64,000 nt of DNA from Sinorhizobium terangae (GCF_009601505.1 NZ_WITC01000036.1:342127-406126); one strand, 5' to 3'. Positions 26,083-35,037 are shown, counted from the stretch's first letter. Notes: generated by a model from the letters alone, not told the origin. A program made the numbers and translations.

Positions 26083-27425
26083 GCGGCACGGCGCGGCACG
26101 AGGATCAGCAGGAACACGCCGCGCATCAGCAGGAACAGGTTGAGCCCTGCCCAGAGCCCGTGATTGCCGAAGGCCGGGATCAGTATAGCAAGCGCGAGAG
26201 CATAACCGATAAAGGCTGCCAGCATCATGTTGCGCATGTCACGTGACCAGGTGGCGCCGATGAAAACGCCATCCATCAGGAAGGCGAGCGCGCCGGTCAG
26301 CGCCGTCAGCGCCGCCCAGGGCATGTATTCGTAAGCGAGCGCCCGTACATCCGGCGCCGTCGTCAGCACGTCGACCAGGTCGTCCCCGAAGACAAGGAAG
26401 CCTAGCGTCGTCAGCGCGGCGAGCCCAAGCGACCAAAGCGCGGTCATCCGCAAGGCGCGATCGAAGGCCGGGCGATATCCGGCGCCGATCGATCGCCCTG
26501 TCAACTGCTCGGCCGCATTGGCGAGGCCGTCGAGATAGTATCCGGCGACCAGGAAGATCGTCATCAGCACGGCGTTGGCCGCAAGCGTCACAGGCCCGAA
26601 GGCTGTGCCGATCCGCGTCATGAGCGTGAAGGCTGCAAGCAGAACGAAGGAGCGGATCATGATGTCGCGGTTAAGACCGAACAGCGGCTTCAGCCGCTCG
26701 CGGGCGAAGATCGCGGCCCAGTCCGGTGCGTCGCGCCGGTCAAATCGCCCATAGACGATCGCGAAGCCCGCGAGCGCGCCGATGACTTCGCCCGTCACGG
26801 TCGCCAGCGCCACGCCCGTCACGCCCCAGCCGAGGACGAGGCCGAGCAGGATGGCGAGCACGATGTTGATGCCGTTGATGAGCGTCTGCAGCAGGAGGCC
26901 GATGGAGCCCTCGCCCCGCCCGAGGACGAAACCGAGGATCGCGTAGTTGGCGAGCGCCGCCGGCCCGGACAGGATCCGATAAAAGAAATAGGTGCGCGTG
27001 ACCGCTTCGACCTCGGCACCGGGGGCCATCAGCCAGATACCGGCAGAAAAGAGCAGAGGCGAGAGCAGGACGATGGCGACGCCCGAGACAAGCGCGATCA
27101 CCAGCGACCGCCAGAAGACCGCCTGCTGCTCCCGGCGGTCGCCCCGGCCATAGGCCTGCGCCACGAGACCGGTGGTAGCAGCGCGGAGGAAGTTGAACGT
27201 GGTGAAAATCAGGTCGAACATCACGGCGCCAATCGCGAGCCCGGCGAGCAGATCCGCCCGACCGAGGCGGCCGACCACCGCGGTGTCGACAAGACCAAGC
27301 AGTGGCGTCGTCAGGAACCCCAGCGTCATCGGCAGGGCGATCGAGAAGATCAGCCTATTGGTGACGTGAAACGGGCCGCCTTCGTTAGCGTGGGCGTCGC
27401 GTTCGAGGGTTTCCGTGGCAGCCAT
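26058..27425 (-). CDS. MATE family efflux transporter (DinF-like)
   Basis: A 455-residue membrane protein with twelve predicted helices in two related halves (NRLIFSIALPMTLGFLTTPLLGLVDTAVVGRLG in the first, MIRSFVLLAAFTLMTRIG in the second). MATE transporters expel drugs, dyes or metabolites in exchange for sodium or protons; the DinF branch is implied by the N-terminal pattern. AAGGA lies six bases before the ATG at 27425, and an earlier in-frame start at 27476 reaches into a repeat. No substrate can be assigned. Confidence 0.9.
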   Translation of the reverse strand: MAATETLERDAHANEGGPFHVTNRLIFSIALPMTLGFLTTPLLGLVDTAVVGRLGRADLLAGLAIGAVMFDLIFTTFNFLRAATTGLVAQAYGRGDRREQQAVFWRSLVIALVSGVAIVLLSPLLFSAGIWLMAPGAEVEAVTRTYFFYRILSGPAALANYAILGFVLGRGEGSIGLLLQTLINGINIVLAILLGLVLGWGVTGVALATVTGEVIGALAGFAIVYGRFDRRDAPDWAAIFARERLKPLFGLNRDIMIRSFVLLAAFTLMTRIGTAFGPVTLAANAVLMTIFLVAGYYLDGLANAAEQLTGRSIGAGYRPAFDRALRMTALWSLGLAALTTLGFLVFGDDLVDVLTTAPDVRALAYEYMPWAALTALTGALAFLMDGVFIGATWSRDMRNMMLAAFIGYALALAILIPAFGNHGLWAGLNLFLLMRGVFLLILVPRRAAQAFRAAQ

Positions 27426-27460
27426 GTCAGGTTCCTTGCGGGCGGCTTCCGAACCGACCA

Positions 27461-27563
27461 CTACAGCGGCATCCAATCAGACGCGCAAAGAACGCTGTAG
27501 CACTTTGAAGTGCTGCATGTTTTTATCCTTAAATCGGCTACGATTTAAGGAAACATGCAGTAG
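27461..27563 (-). repeat. Family B repeat, inverted full-length copy
   Basis: Nearly complete: CTACAGCGGC, ATCCAATCAGACGCGC, CGCTGTAGCACTTTGAAGTG, then the CCTTAAATCG...CGATTTAAGG hairpin and end ACATGCAGTAG. It fills the gap between the MATE gene start and the end of the CAP-domain gene. Confidence 0.85.
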
Positions 27564-27572
27564 GGAATCAGG

Positions 27573-28076
27573 TCAGCCGGAGAGCACCATGGCCCAAAAA
27601 GGGCGGTTTCCGGAAGCGGAATTCTGCGCCACAGCAACACCTAGGCCACGGTAGTTGCCGAGCATGTTTTCGAGGTGCTTAGGAGAATGGAACCAGGCGT
27701 TATAGGCACTTTCGGCATCGTCTTGGCCCATGGCGATGTTTTCCGCAGCGGGAAGCGTGACGCCCTGCGATTTCATCCGGTCGTAGAAATTGTCGCGCCA
27801 GCCGATGTTGTGCTGCATCTTGCCGACGCGCGCCATGCGCGCCGCCTGGCTCAATGCCGCGACCGACGCGACCGGGTCGTGAACAAGCGACGTCATTCCG
27901 CGATCCTTCCGCAGCGCGTTGACGTAACCAAGCGTCGCGGTCGTCTGGTCACTCCCGCTGCCTTCGCCGGTAGAGAGGAGGTTTGACGTCGTGCAGCCGG
28001 CAAGCACACCGAGTGAAAGGAAACCGCCAGCCCGCAACAGGGCGCGCCTGCGGATGAAAAACTGCCGATGCTGCAT
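27573..28076 (-). CDS. CAP/SCP-domain lipoprotein
   Basis: A 167-residue protein with a basic start, hydrophobic core and lipobox LAGC, so probably a lipoprotein. The CAP (SCP/PR-1) domain shows the VNALRKDRG opening, HNIGWRDNF, AENIAMG and AWFHSPKHLENMLGNYRGLGVAVA motifs. Bacterial CAP proteins are extracytoplasmic and mostly uncharacterised. The DUF6460 gene ends two bases before this ATG, so the two are cotranscribed. Confidence 0.87.
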   Translation of the reverse strand: MQHRQFFIRRRALLRAGGFLSLGVLAGCTTSNLLSTGEGSGSDQTTATLGYVNALRKDRGMTSLVHDPVASVAALSQAARMARVGKMQHNIGWRDNFYDRMKSQGVTLPAAENIAMGQDDAESAYNAWFHSPKHLENMLGNYRGLGVAVAQNSASGNRPFWAMVLSG

Positions 28077-28078
28077 GC

Positions 28079-28345
28079 TTACCGTCGATAGCTCAAAACA
28101 CGAAGAATGAGGAAGGCGGGTATGACGATTGCTGCCCCGAGCAACAGATAGTCGCCGACCCTTCCGAGGGCCGCGAAACCTGTGCGCCAGAGGTCGAGCA
28201 GGAAATTGCGAATGCCAAAATAAATGTCGACAGGATACCAGTCGAACACGGTCATGACGAAACCGACCAGGATCGACACCACGACGAGCTTGACCAGCAC
28301 GCGCAGCGGCGAATCCCCCAGAAACCTGTTAAGCCCGTCCGACAT
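28079..28345 (-). CDS. Small membrane protein, DUF6460 type
   Basis: An 88-residue protein with two hydrophobic helices (LVKLVVVSILVGFVMTVFDW and YLLLGAAIVIPAFLILRVL) joined by a loop containing YPVDIYFGIRNFLLDLW. I recall such proteins as DUF6460 in rhizobia; function unknown. It is the first gene of the unit with the CAP lipoprotein, and divergent from the methyltransferase gene. Confidence 0.75.
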   Translation of the reverse strand: MSDGLNRFLGDSPLRVLVKLVVVSILVGFVMTVFDWYPVDIYFGIRNFLLDLWRTGFAALGRVGDYLLLGAAIVIPAFLILRVLSYRR

Positions 28346-28491
28346 CGGCGAATATTCTCCTGTTACCCTTCAAATAAGCCGCCTTCACCGAGGTCGCAAG
28401 GCGCAAGAGAAAGCGAGTTGCGTAGTCTTTCAGATTCCGCTTGTATTTTGCCGTGGCCAGCGCCAGAAGCGTCCATCGCAATCATACCGTC

Positions 28492-29436
28492 ATGTCGATG
28501 ACCCTCAATCAGCTCTCCTCCGGCGATCTGATCGCCGACCGCCGCGCCGACTACGCAAAAATGCTCGCCGAAGCCGGTGAACCGCAAAGTGCGGCGGAAC
28601 TGATGGCCCAGGCTCTCGAACGCGCGCCCGACTGGGCCGCCGGCTGGTTTCGGCTGGCGGACTATGAGGAAAAATCTGGCCGAAAAGAGGCAGCAATCGA
28701 GGCGCTCCGCAACACGTTAAGGCTCAATCCCGAGGACATTTTCGGCGCTGGCCTGAAACTCGCCCTTCTCGGCGCGGCCGAGACACCCGTACAGCCGCCG
28801 AGCGTCTATGTCGAACGCCTTTTCGACGACTATGCGGAACGATTCGACAAGGCCCTCGTCGAGAAGCTCGAATACAGCGTGCCCGAAAAGCTCGCAGCGC
28901 TGATCGATCGAACGACCGGCGGCCGCCGATTTCATCACGTTACCGACCTCGGCTGCGGCACCGGCCTTTTCGGCGAGCGCATCCGCCACCGCTGCGCTTA
29001 TCTCGAGGGCTTCGACCTTTCCGCCAACATGCTGGCCAAGGCGGAAGCAAAAACGATCTACGATCGTCTGGCACAGGCGGACCTGTCGCTTGCGCCGGAA
29101 GACTCAGGCGCGTTCGGCGATTTCCCCGCCGCAAGAGCCGATCTCGTCAGTGCGGCGGATGTCTTGATGTATCTCGGCAATCTCGAAAGTGTCTTCGTGA
29201 TCGCCGACCGACTGCTCGCACCCGGTGGCCTCTTCGCGTTTTCCGTCGAGGATGCTGCAACGGACGAGGATTTCATCCTGCGGCCGTCGCTGCGTTACGC
29301 GCATTCCGAACCCTATATCGCCGATCTCTGCGCCGAACGCGGATTTTCGCTGGTCGCAACGGAACGCACGGTCATTCGCATGGATGCCGGAAAGCCGATC
29401 GCGGGAATTCTCTTTCTCGCGCGGAAACCTGCATAG
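28492..29436 (+). CDS. TPR-linked SAM-dependent methyltransferase
   Basis: A 314-residue protein. Residues about 15-100 form tetratricopeptide-like helices (AKMLAEAGEPQSAAELMAQALERAPDW); a class I methyltransferase domain follows, with motif I VTDLGCGTGLFGERI near 150 and an acidic residue in EGFDLSANML binding the SAM ribose. The substrate is unknown; the TPR part suggests a protein target or a complex. ATGs at 28492 and 28498 are both possible. It is the single gene between a divergent DUF6460 gene and a repeat. Confidence 0.85.
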   Translation: MSMTLNQLSSGDLIADRRADYAKMLAEAGEPQSAAELMAQALERAPDWAAGWFRLADYEEKSGRKEAAIEALRNTLRLNPEDIFGAGLKLALLGAAETPVQPPSVYVERLFDDYAERFDKALVEKLEYSVPEKLAALIDRTTGGRRFHHVTDLGCGTGLFGERIRHRCAYLEGFDLSANMLAKAEAKTIYDRLAQADLSLAPEDSGAFGDFPAARADLVSAADVLMYLGNLESVFVIADRLLAPGGLFAFSVEDAATDEDFILRPSLRYAHSEPYIADLCAERGFSLVATERTVIRMDAGKPIAGILFLARKPA

Positions 29437-29463
29437 AACGCAAGGCTGTCACGCGAAAATAGG

Positions 29464-29518
29464 TCAGCATTGCTTACATATTTTTCTTGAATGTTTTTGT
29501 GCATTGCAGCAATGCTGA
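29464..29518. promoter_or_regulatory. Long-spaced inverted repeat ahead of the YitT gene
   Basis: Perfect 11-bp arms TCAGCATTGCT and AGCAATGCTGA separated by 33 bp of T-rich sequence. It could be a regulatory dyad or the remains of a small palindromic element; a family B repeat starts immediately after it. Confidence 0.35.
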
Positions 29519-29520
29519 TG

Positions 29521-29612
29521 ACCGCAGCGCCGCGCGTCCAGCCGGACGCGCCAAGCTCGCTGCAGCACTTTGAAATGCTGCATGATTTTGTCCTTCGGAG
29601 TCATGCAGCAGC
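29521..29612 (-). repeat. Family B repeat, inverted copy
   Basis: CGCAGCGCCGCGCGTCC...GGACGCGCC, CGCTGCAGCACTTTGAAAT and GCATGATTTTGTCCTT are kept, but the first hairpin is cut down to about 20 bp. It ends 15 bp ahead of the YitT start. Confidence 0.75.
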
Positions 29613-29627
29613 AATCGGGGATTCGTC

Positions 29628-30263
29628 ATGGCACAAGGCAGCAGCGTTTTCGGTCTCTGGAACACCAGCCCCACCCGCCACACGCCCGTCGAGGACGTGC
29701 AGGGTATCTTTTCCGGCAGCCTCGTCGCCGCGCTCGGGCTCTATTTCCTCGCGAGCGCCGGGCTTCTGACCGGCAGCACCGCCGGCGTCGCTTTCTTGCT
29801 GCATTACGCGACCGGCGTGAACTTCGGCCTTGCCTTCTTTCTCCTCAACTTGCCCTTCTTCTATCTCTCGCTGAAGCGGCTCGGGCCGGCCTTCACGATC
29901 AAGACGTTCATCGCCATCGCGTTGACGTCGTTCCTGACCGACACGCAATCGCGCCTGTTCCAGGTCGGCGGAATTCACCCCGCCTGGGCCGCCCTTCTCG
30001 GCGGGCTGCTGCTCGGATACGGGCTTCTGGCGCTCTACCGCCACCGCGCCAGCCTCGGCGGCGTCGGCATATTGGGCATCTACCTGCAGGAGCGCTTCGG
30101 CATTCGCGCCGGGCTCGTGCAGCTCGCGATCGACATGGTCGTCCTCGCCACCGCCTTTGCTGTGACGACGCCGTCGGTCGTCGTCTGGTCGGTCCTCGGC
30201 GCGGTCGTCCTCAACCTGTTCGTTGCCATCAATCACCGCGCCGATCGCTATATCGCGCTTTAA
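29628..30263 (+). CDS. YitT family (DUF161) membrane protein
   Basis: A 211-residue protein with five or six membrane helices and the family patterns ASAGLLTGSTAGVAFLLHYATG and NLPFFYLSLKRLG. YitT proteins are widespread inner-membrane proteins without an agreed function. The ATG at 29628 opens the expected N terminus after a purine-poor leader. The helicase gene follows 104 bp downstream. Confidence 0.87.
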   Translation: MAQGSSVFGLWNTSPTRHTPVEDVQGIFSGSLVAALGLYFLASAGLLTGSTAGVAFLLHYATGVNFGLAFFLLNLPFFYLSLKRLGPAFTIKTFIAIALTSFLTDTQSRLFQVGGIHPAWAALLGGLLLGYGLLALYRHRASLGGVGILGIYLQERFGIRAGLVQLAIDMVVLATAFAVTTPSVVVWSVLGAVVLNLFVAINHRADRYIAL

Positions 30264-30367
30264 CACCGCGGCCATTGCCGCGCGGACGCCGTCGCAGAGT
30301 CAAGTTGTCTCCGGCAACACCGCGCTCGGGCTTCTCTTTTCCCGAACATGATCTACTTTTGTTCCCC

Positions 30368-32905
30368 GTGAACAGGATCGATTCTCCATTGCCCGAAAGC
30401 GACGCGCTGACGTTGCCGGCGCCGTTTCTCCAGTGGTTCGCGGAGAAAGGCTGGCGACCCCGCGCCCACCAGCTCGAACTCCTGTCACGCGCAGAGGCTG
30501 GAGAAAGTACGCTTCTGATCGCGCCGACCGGGGCGGGCAAGACGCTCGCCGGATTTCTGCCGTCGTTGGTCGCGCTTACCCGGCGCGGCAAGGTCCCGCC
30601 CGGCTCACCATTCACCGGCATCCACACGCTCTACATATCGCCGCTGAAGGCGCTCGCGGTCGACATCGAGCGCAACCTGATGAAGCCGGTGGCGGAGATG
30701 GGTCTGCCGGTCAGGATCGAGAACCGGACGGGCGACACGCCGCCGGGCAAGCGACAGCGCCAGAAGCTCTATCCGCCCGATATCCTCCTGACCACGCCGG
30801 AACAGCTCGCCCTCCTCATCGCCGATGGCGAGGCGGAGCGCTTCTTCAAGGATCTGCGCTATGTCGTGCTCGACGAGTTGCACTCGCTGGTGACCTCGAA
30901 GCGCGGGCATCTGCTCTCGCTCGGTCTGGCACGACTGCGCCGGCTGGCGCCCGACCTCCAGACGATCGGCCTTTCGGCAACCGTTGCCGAGCCGATGGAC
31001 TTGCAGCGCTGGCTCGTGGCCCAGAGCGAAGAACAGGAGAATCACGCCGGTCTGATCACCGTTGCCGGCGGCGCGAAGCCGGAAATTTCGATCCTGCGCA
31101 CCGACGAGCACGTGCCTTGGGCAGGACATTCGGCGCGCTATGCGATCGCCGACGTCTATACCGCGATCAAGGATCACGGCACGACACTGCTTTTCGTCAA
31201 CACCCGCAGCCAGGCGGAAATGCTGTTTCAGGAACTCTGGACGATCAACGACGATAACCTGCCGATCGCGCTGCATCACGGTTCGCTCGATGTCGCGCAA
31301 CGCCGCAAGGTCGAGGCCGCCATGTCCGAAAACCGGCTACGCGCCGTCGTCGCCACCTCGACGCTCGATCTTGGCATCGACTGGGGCGATGTCGATCTCG
31401 TGGTCCATGTCGGCGCCCCCAAAGGGGCGAGCCGTCTTGCCCAACGCATCGGCCGCGCCAACCATCGGATGGACGAGCCGAGCCGGGCGATCCTCGTGCC
31501 CGCCAACCGCTTCGAAGTGATGGAATGCCAGGCGGCGCTCGACGCCAATTATATCGGCGCACAGGATACGCCGCCGGTCGGCAGAGGCGCGCTCGACGTG
31601 CTCGCCCAACATGTCTTGGGAATTGCCTGCGCGAAGCCCTTCGACGCTGTCGAGCTTCATCGGGAGATCACCAGCGCTGCGCCCTACATGGATCTTTCCT
31701 GGGAGACTTTCGAGCGCATCGTCGATTTCGTCGCCACCGGCGGCTACGCACTTCGCACCTATGAACGCTATGCCCGAATCCGCAAGACGAAGGACGGGCT
31801 CTGGCGGGTGTCGAACCCGATGGTCGCTCAGCAATACCGCCTCAATGTCGGGACTATCGTCGAATCCCCGATGCTGAACGTGCGCATGGTCAAGCGCAAT
31901 GCGCGCGGCTCGCTTGGCCGGGGCGGCATGACGCTTGGCAAGGTGGAGGAATATTTCCTCGAGATGCTGTCGCCGGGCGACACATTTCTCTTTTCCGGCA
32001 AGGTCGTGCGTTTCGAGGGCATCCGCGAAAACGAATGCCTCGTCTCCCAGGCCTTCTCCTTCGACCCGAAGGTGCCGAGCTATGCCGGCGGAAAATTCCC
32101 GCTCTCCACCTATCTCGCGGCGCAGGTCCGCAAGATGCTAGCCGATCCGACCGGCCGCGCCTCATTGCCGGACCAGGTGCGCGACTGGCTGGCGTTGCAG
32201 AAGGACGTCTCCATGCTGCCGCGCGAGGACGAGCTGCTGATCGAGACTTTTCCGCGCGGGAGCCGCCACTACATGGTAATCTACGCCTTCGAGGGGCGGC
32301 TTGCGCACCAGACGCTCGGCATGCTCTTGACCCGCCGCCTCGACCGCGCCGGCCTGAAACCGCTCGGCTTCGTCGCCACCGACTATTCGCTCGCCGTCTG
32401 GGGTCTCGACGATCTCAGCAGCGCCTTCCGGGCGCGTCAGCCCTCGCTCGCGCAACTCTTCGACGAAGACATGCTCGGCGACGACCTCGAGGCTTGGCTC
32501 AACGAATCCTTCCTCTTGAAGCGCACCTTCCGCAACTGCGCGGTCATCGCCGGATTGATCGACCAGCGCCATCCGGGCAAGGAGAAAACCGGACGACAGA
32601 TTACCGTTTCGGCCGATCTCATTTACGACGTATTGCGAGCGCACGAGCCGGACCACATCCTGCTGGAGGCAACACGCAACGACGCCGCGACGGGACTTTT
32701 GGACATCGGCCGGCTCGGATCTATGCTGAAGCGAATCAAGGGGCACATCACCCACCGCCGACTCGATCATATCTCGCCGCTCGCCATCCCCGTGATGCTG
32801 GAGATTGGCAAGGAAGTGATCCACGGAGAGGCCCACGACTTCCTGCTGTCGGAGGCGGCCGATGACCTGATGAACGAGGCAATGGGCGCCGGCCACGATG
32901 GATAG
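30368..32905 (+). CDS. Ligase-associated DEXH-box DNA helicase (Lhr-like)
   Basis: An 845-residue superfamily 2 helicase. Walker A APTGAGKT is at 52-59, the DELH box at 169-172, motif III is in LSATVAE, and motif VI is in LAQRIGRANHR. The long C-terminal region (about 430-845) is typical of the Lhr/ligase-associated group. The GTG at 30368 is chosen because no in-frame ATG lies nearby and the upstream frame runs through the YitT gene. In many bacteria this helicase is encoded with pdeM, an ATP-dependent ligase and an exonuclease as a DNA-damage set. Only pdeM follows here. Confidence 0.9.
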   Translation: MNRIDSPLPESDALTLPAPFLQWFAEKGWRPRAHQLELLSRAEAGESTLLIAPTGAGKTLAGFLPSLVALTRRGKVPPGSPFTGIHTLYISPLKALAVDIERNLMKPVAEMGLPVRIENRTGDTPPGKRQRQKLYPPDILLTTPEQLALLIADGEAERFFKDLRYVVLDELHSLVTSKRGHLLSLGLARLRRLAPDLQTIGLSATVAEPMDLQRWLVAQSEEQENHAGLITVAGGAKPEISILRTDEHVPWAGHSARYAIADVYTAIKDHGTTLLFVNTRSQAEMLFQELWTINDDNLPIALHHGSLDVAQRRKVEAAMSENRLRAVVATSTLDLGIDWGDVDLVVHVGAPKGASRLAQRIGRANHRMDEPSRAILVPANRFEVMECQAALDANYIGAQDTPPVGRGALDVLAQHVLGIACAKPFDAVELHREITSAAPYMDLSWETFERIVDFVATGGYALRTYERYARIRKTKDGLWRVSNPMVAQQYRLNVGTIVESPMLNVRMVKRNARGSLGRGGMTLGKVEEYFLEMLSPGDTFLFSGKVVRFEGIRENECLVSQAFSFDPKVPSYAGGKFPLSTYLAAQVRKMLADPTGRASLPDQVRDWLALQKDVSMLPREDELLIETFPRGSRHYMVIYAFEGRLAHQTLGMLLTRRLDRAGLKPLGFVATDYSLAVWGLDDLSSAFRARQPSLAQLFDEDMLGDDLEAWLNESFLLKRTFRNCAVIAGLIDQRHPGKEKTGRQITVSADLIYDVLRAHEPDHILLEATRNDAATGLLDIGRLGSMLKRIKGHITHRRLDHISPLAIPVMLEIGKEVIHGEAHDFLLSEAADDLMNEAMGAGHDG

Positions 32906-32975
32906 GGGAGCGATATGAGAGAGATTGCGGGCGTTCCGGGCAAGGTCTGCCGATCAGCTCGAAGGGAAGAACAGG

Positions 32976-33128
32976 GCCCCTCCCCAACCACTCCCCACAA
33001 TGGGGAGGGGCTCCGCGGGGCCACCGTCTTGCCTCCTTTGCCAGTTCCACATGTGGCTGGAGCACGGGCAGTGTACGGAGGGCGCGGCAACGTAGCGCCT
33101 CCCCCTTGTGGGGAGGGGTTGGGGAGGC
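32976..33128. repeat. GC-rich long inverted repeat (family D)
   Basis: Two arms of about 33 bp (32979-33013 and 33095-33127) match in inverted orientation at roughly 30 of 33 positions. Each arm itself contains a small CTCCCCA...TGGGGAG hairpin. The centre holds further dyads such as CCACATGTGG. It fills the gap between the helicase and pdeM genes and could fold into a large hairpin in their shared mRNA. Confidence 0.7.
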
Positions 33129-33204
33129 CTTGGCGCCGACCATGCCTCCGGCGGGACGGAGGTTCAGGCCCGCGCGGGGCACTCCCGAGAATATCGGGGT
33201 GACC

Positions 33205-33930
33205 ATGCATCGGCTCGTTCACGCGGTAGCAACTCCGGTCGCAAACGCCTCCTTCCAGGCGCGCACGACGATCAACGGCATCGCCGCGATCTGCGACCCG
33301 CTCGGCGGTCTCTATCTCACGGAAAGCGGCACGCTCGTCGTCTCCGACCTGCATCTTGAAAAAGGCTCGGCCTTCGCCCGCCGTGGCATGATGCTGCCGC
33401 CTTACGATACGCTTGCGACGCTGCGCATTCTGGAGGCGGTGATCGCTCGCCACGATCCGCGCACGGTCATCAGCCTTGGCGACAATTTCCATGACCGGAC
33501 CGGTTCGGCGGCAATGCCGGACACGTTTCGACAGATGATCGCGGCCATGGCCCGCGGCCGCGACTGGATCTGGATCAACGGCAATCACGATCCCGATGGC
33601 GCGTGGGGGCTACCGGGCGCCTCCATGGATGAACTCCGCCATGCCGGGCTCGTCTTCCGGCATGAACCGTCGAGGATCGACGCCGAGGGCGAGATCGCCG
33701 GGCACCTGCATCCGTCGGCGACCGTGCGGCGCCGCGAAAGGTCGGTCCGGCGCGCCTGCTTCGCAACCGACGGCAAGCGGCTCCTGATGCCGGCCTTCGG
33801 CGTCACGACCGGCGGGCTCGATCTGCGCCACCGGGCGATGAGCGGACTCTTCGATCGCGGCAAGCTGGTCGCCCATATGCTTGGCCGCGATCGAATCTAC
33901 TCGGTGCGTTATGACAATCTCATGGGCTAA
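33205..33930 (+). CDS. pdeM: Ligase-associated metallophosphoesterase PdeM
   Basis: A 241-residue calcineurin-like phosphoesterase with metal-binding motifs in order: VSDLHLEKG, SLGDNFHDR, INGNHDPDG and AGHLHP. The pattern matches PdeM of the ligase-associated DNA damage group, thought to act as a DNA phosphodiesterase with the Lhr-like helicase. GGGG lies five bases before the ATG at 33205; longer frames start inside the GC-rich repeat. It probably shares a transcript with the helicase gene. Confidence 0.88.
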   Translation: MHRLVHAVATPVANASFQARTTINGIAAICDPLGGLYLTESGTLVVSDLHLEKGSAFARRGMMLPPYDTLATLRILEAVIARHDPRTVISLGDNFHDRTGSAAMPDTFRQMIAAMARGRDWIWINGNHDPDGAWGLPGASMDELRHAGLVFRHEPSRIDAEGEIAGHLHPSATVRRRERSVRRACFATDGKRLLMPAFGVTTGGLDLRHRAMSGLFDRGKLVAHMLGRDRIYSVRYDNLMG

Positions 33931-33932
33931 GG

Positions 33933-33999
33933 CTACTGCATGATTGCTTAAATCGGACAGCGAGCTTGGCGCGTCCAATTGGACGCGCGGCGCTGTAGT
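33933..33999 (+). repeat. Family B repeat with internal deletion
   Basis: CTACTGCATGATTGCTTAAA runs directly into the second hairpin (GGCGCGTCC AATT GGACGCGC, GGCGCTGTAG), losing about 40 bp. It lies between the convergent pdeM and DHFR-like genes. Confidence 0.75.
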
Positions 34000-34014
34000 C
34001 CGTCGGCAAGCGGT

Positions 34015-34572
34015 TCAGGCGGCTTCCGGGGCGTAGCGCAGAATAACGCTGCCGTTGGAAAGCGGTCGTGCCTCGAGCAAGCTGAACGGCTTCGCGGCCG
34101 CGGCCTTCTTGAAGAACGGTGTCCCCTCACCGAGCTGCACGGGAACGAGGCACAGCATGATCTCGTCGATGACGTTCTCCGGCAACAGCGAGGCAACAAG
34201 GTCGGCGCTTCCGAAGATATAGAGGTTCTTCTCGCTCTCCCCCTTCAGCCGTCGCAATTCGGCGGCGACGTCCCGCACGACGCGGCTGTTGTTCCAATCC
34301 GCCTTTTCCATCGTGCGTGAGGCGACAATCTTCGGAAGGGCGTTCATATAGGTCTTCACCCGGCCCTCCCCTTCCGCCGTCGGCCAGTAGGCCGCCATGC
34401 CCTCATAGGTGACCCGACCGAAGACCAGCGCCTGCGCCTTGTCTCCGAACTCCAGGCTGATCGCTTCCAGTTCCGGCCCCCAGGCACGGTTGTGAAAGTC
34501 GAGATCCCATTTCTTCGTGCCTTCGAAGCACCCGTCGAGCGTGACCAAATTCCAGACAACGACCTTGCCCAT
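34015..34572 (-). CDS. Dihydrofolate reductase-like (RibD C-terminal domain) protein
   Basis: A 185-residue single-domain protein of the RibD_C/DHFR-like fold (YyaP/YwjB group). It opens GKVVVWNLVTLDGCFEG, with FGRVTYEGMAAYW in the cofactor region and LYIFGSADLVASLL near the NADPH pocket. These proteins are NAD(P)H-dependent reductases of unknown substrate, not the housekeeping DHFR. The Met start matches the family N terminus. It is monocistronic. Confidence 0.88.
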   Translation of the reverse strand: MGKVVVWNLVTLDGCFEGTKKWDLDFHNRAWGPELEAISLEFGDKAQALVFGRVTYEGMAAYWPTAEGEGRVKTYMNALPKIVASRTMEKADWNNSRVVRDVAAELRRLKGESEKNLYIFGSADLVASLLPENVIDEIMLCLVPVQLGEGTPFFKKAAAAKPFSLLEARPLSNGSVILRYAPEAA

Positions 34573-34739
34573 GATTCCATCCTCCGCGAAACCGCTTGCA
34601 TAATTGAAGCAGTTTCATAATAGCGAACCGCTTTCAATTTGCAATCGGTAATTCGAGGAGCACCTCGGGTCCCATCCGACGTCGTTGCGGGCGCGCCGGG
34701 CGCGAGATTGGCAATGTAATTGCTGAAAATAGTCGGCGA

Positions 34740-34772
34740 CCTTTGCGCGTCTGACAGACGCGCAGCGCTGAG
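34740..34772. repeat. Family B repeat remnant
   Basis: Only the second hairpin core survives: TTTGCGCGTCTGACAGACGC followed by GCAGCGCTGAG. The rest of the 228-bp gap between the DHFR-like and RAM-domain genes shows nothing else. Confidence 0.5.
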
Positions 34773-34800
34773 GACGAAACGAGCCGCTCCGGGAGCGACC

Positions 34801-35037
34801 TCAGAAGGCGTTGAAGGTCAAGGTCGTCAGCGACCGGGAAATGCCCGGAACCGATGCAATGTTGTCGTTGATGAACTTGCCGATATCGTCGCCCTCCTGA
34901 ATATAGATCTTCAGAAGCAGATCGTAGTCGCCGCTCGTCGAATACATCTCCGAGACGATCTCCTTGCGGTAGATCTCGTCGGCCACCTCGTAGGTCCTGC
35001 CGGGAGCGCATTGCAACTGGACAAAAATCGGTTTCAT
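34801..35037 (-). CDS. Stand-alone Lrp/AsnC-type RAM ligand-binding domain protein
   Basis: A 78-residue protein that is just the RAM (regulation of amino acid metabolism) domain of Lrp/AsnC regulators: PIFVQLQCAPGRTYEVADEI, then SGDYDLLLKIYI and GKFINDNIASVPGISRS. There is no helix-turn-helix. RAM-only proteins oligomerise and bind amino acids; some may tune full-length Lrp proteins. GAGGAAA lies just upstream of the ATG. The gene appears complete, not a truncated Lrp. Confidence 0.85.
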   Translation of the reverse strand: MKPIFVQLQCAPGRTYEVADEIYRKEIVSEMYSTSGDYDLLLKIYIQEGDDIGKFINDNIASVPGISRSLTTLTFNAF

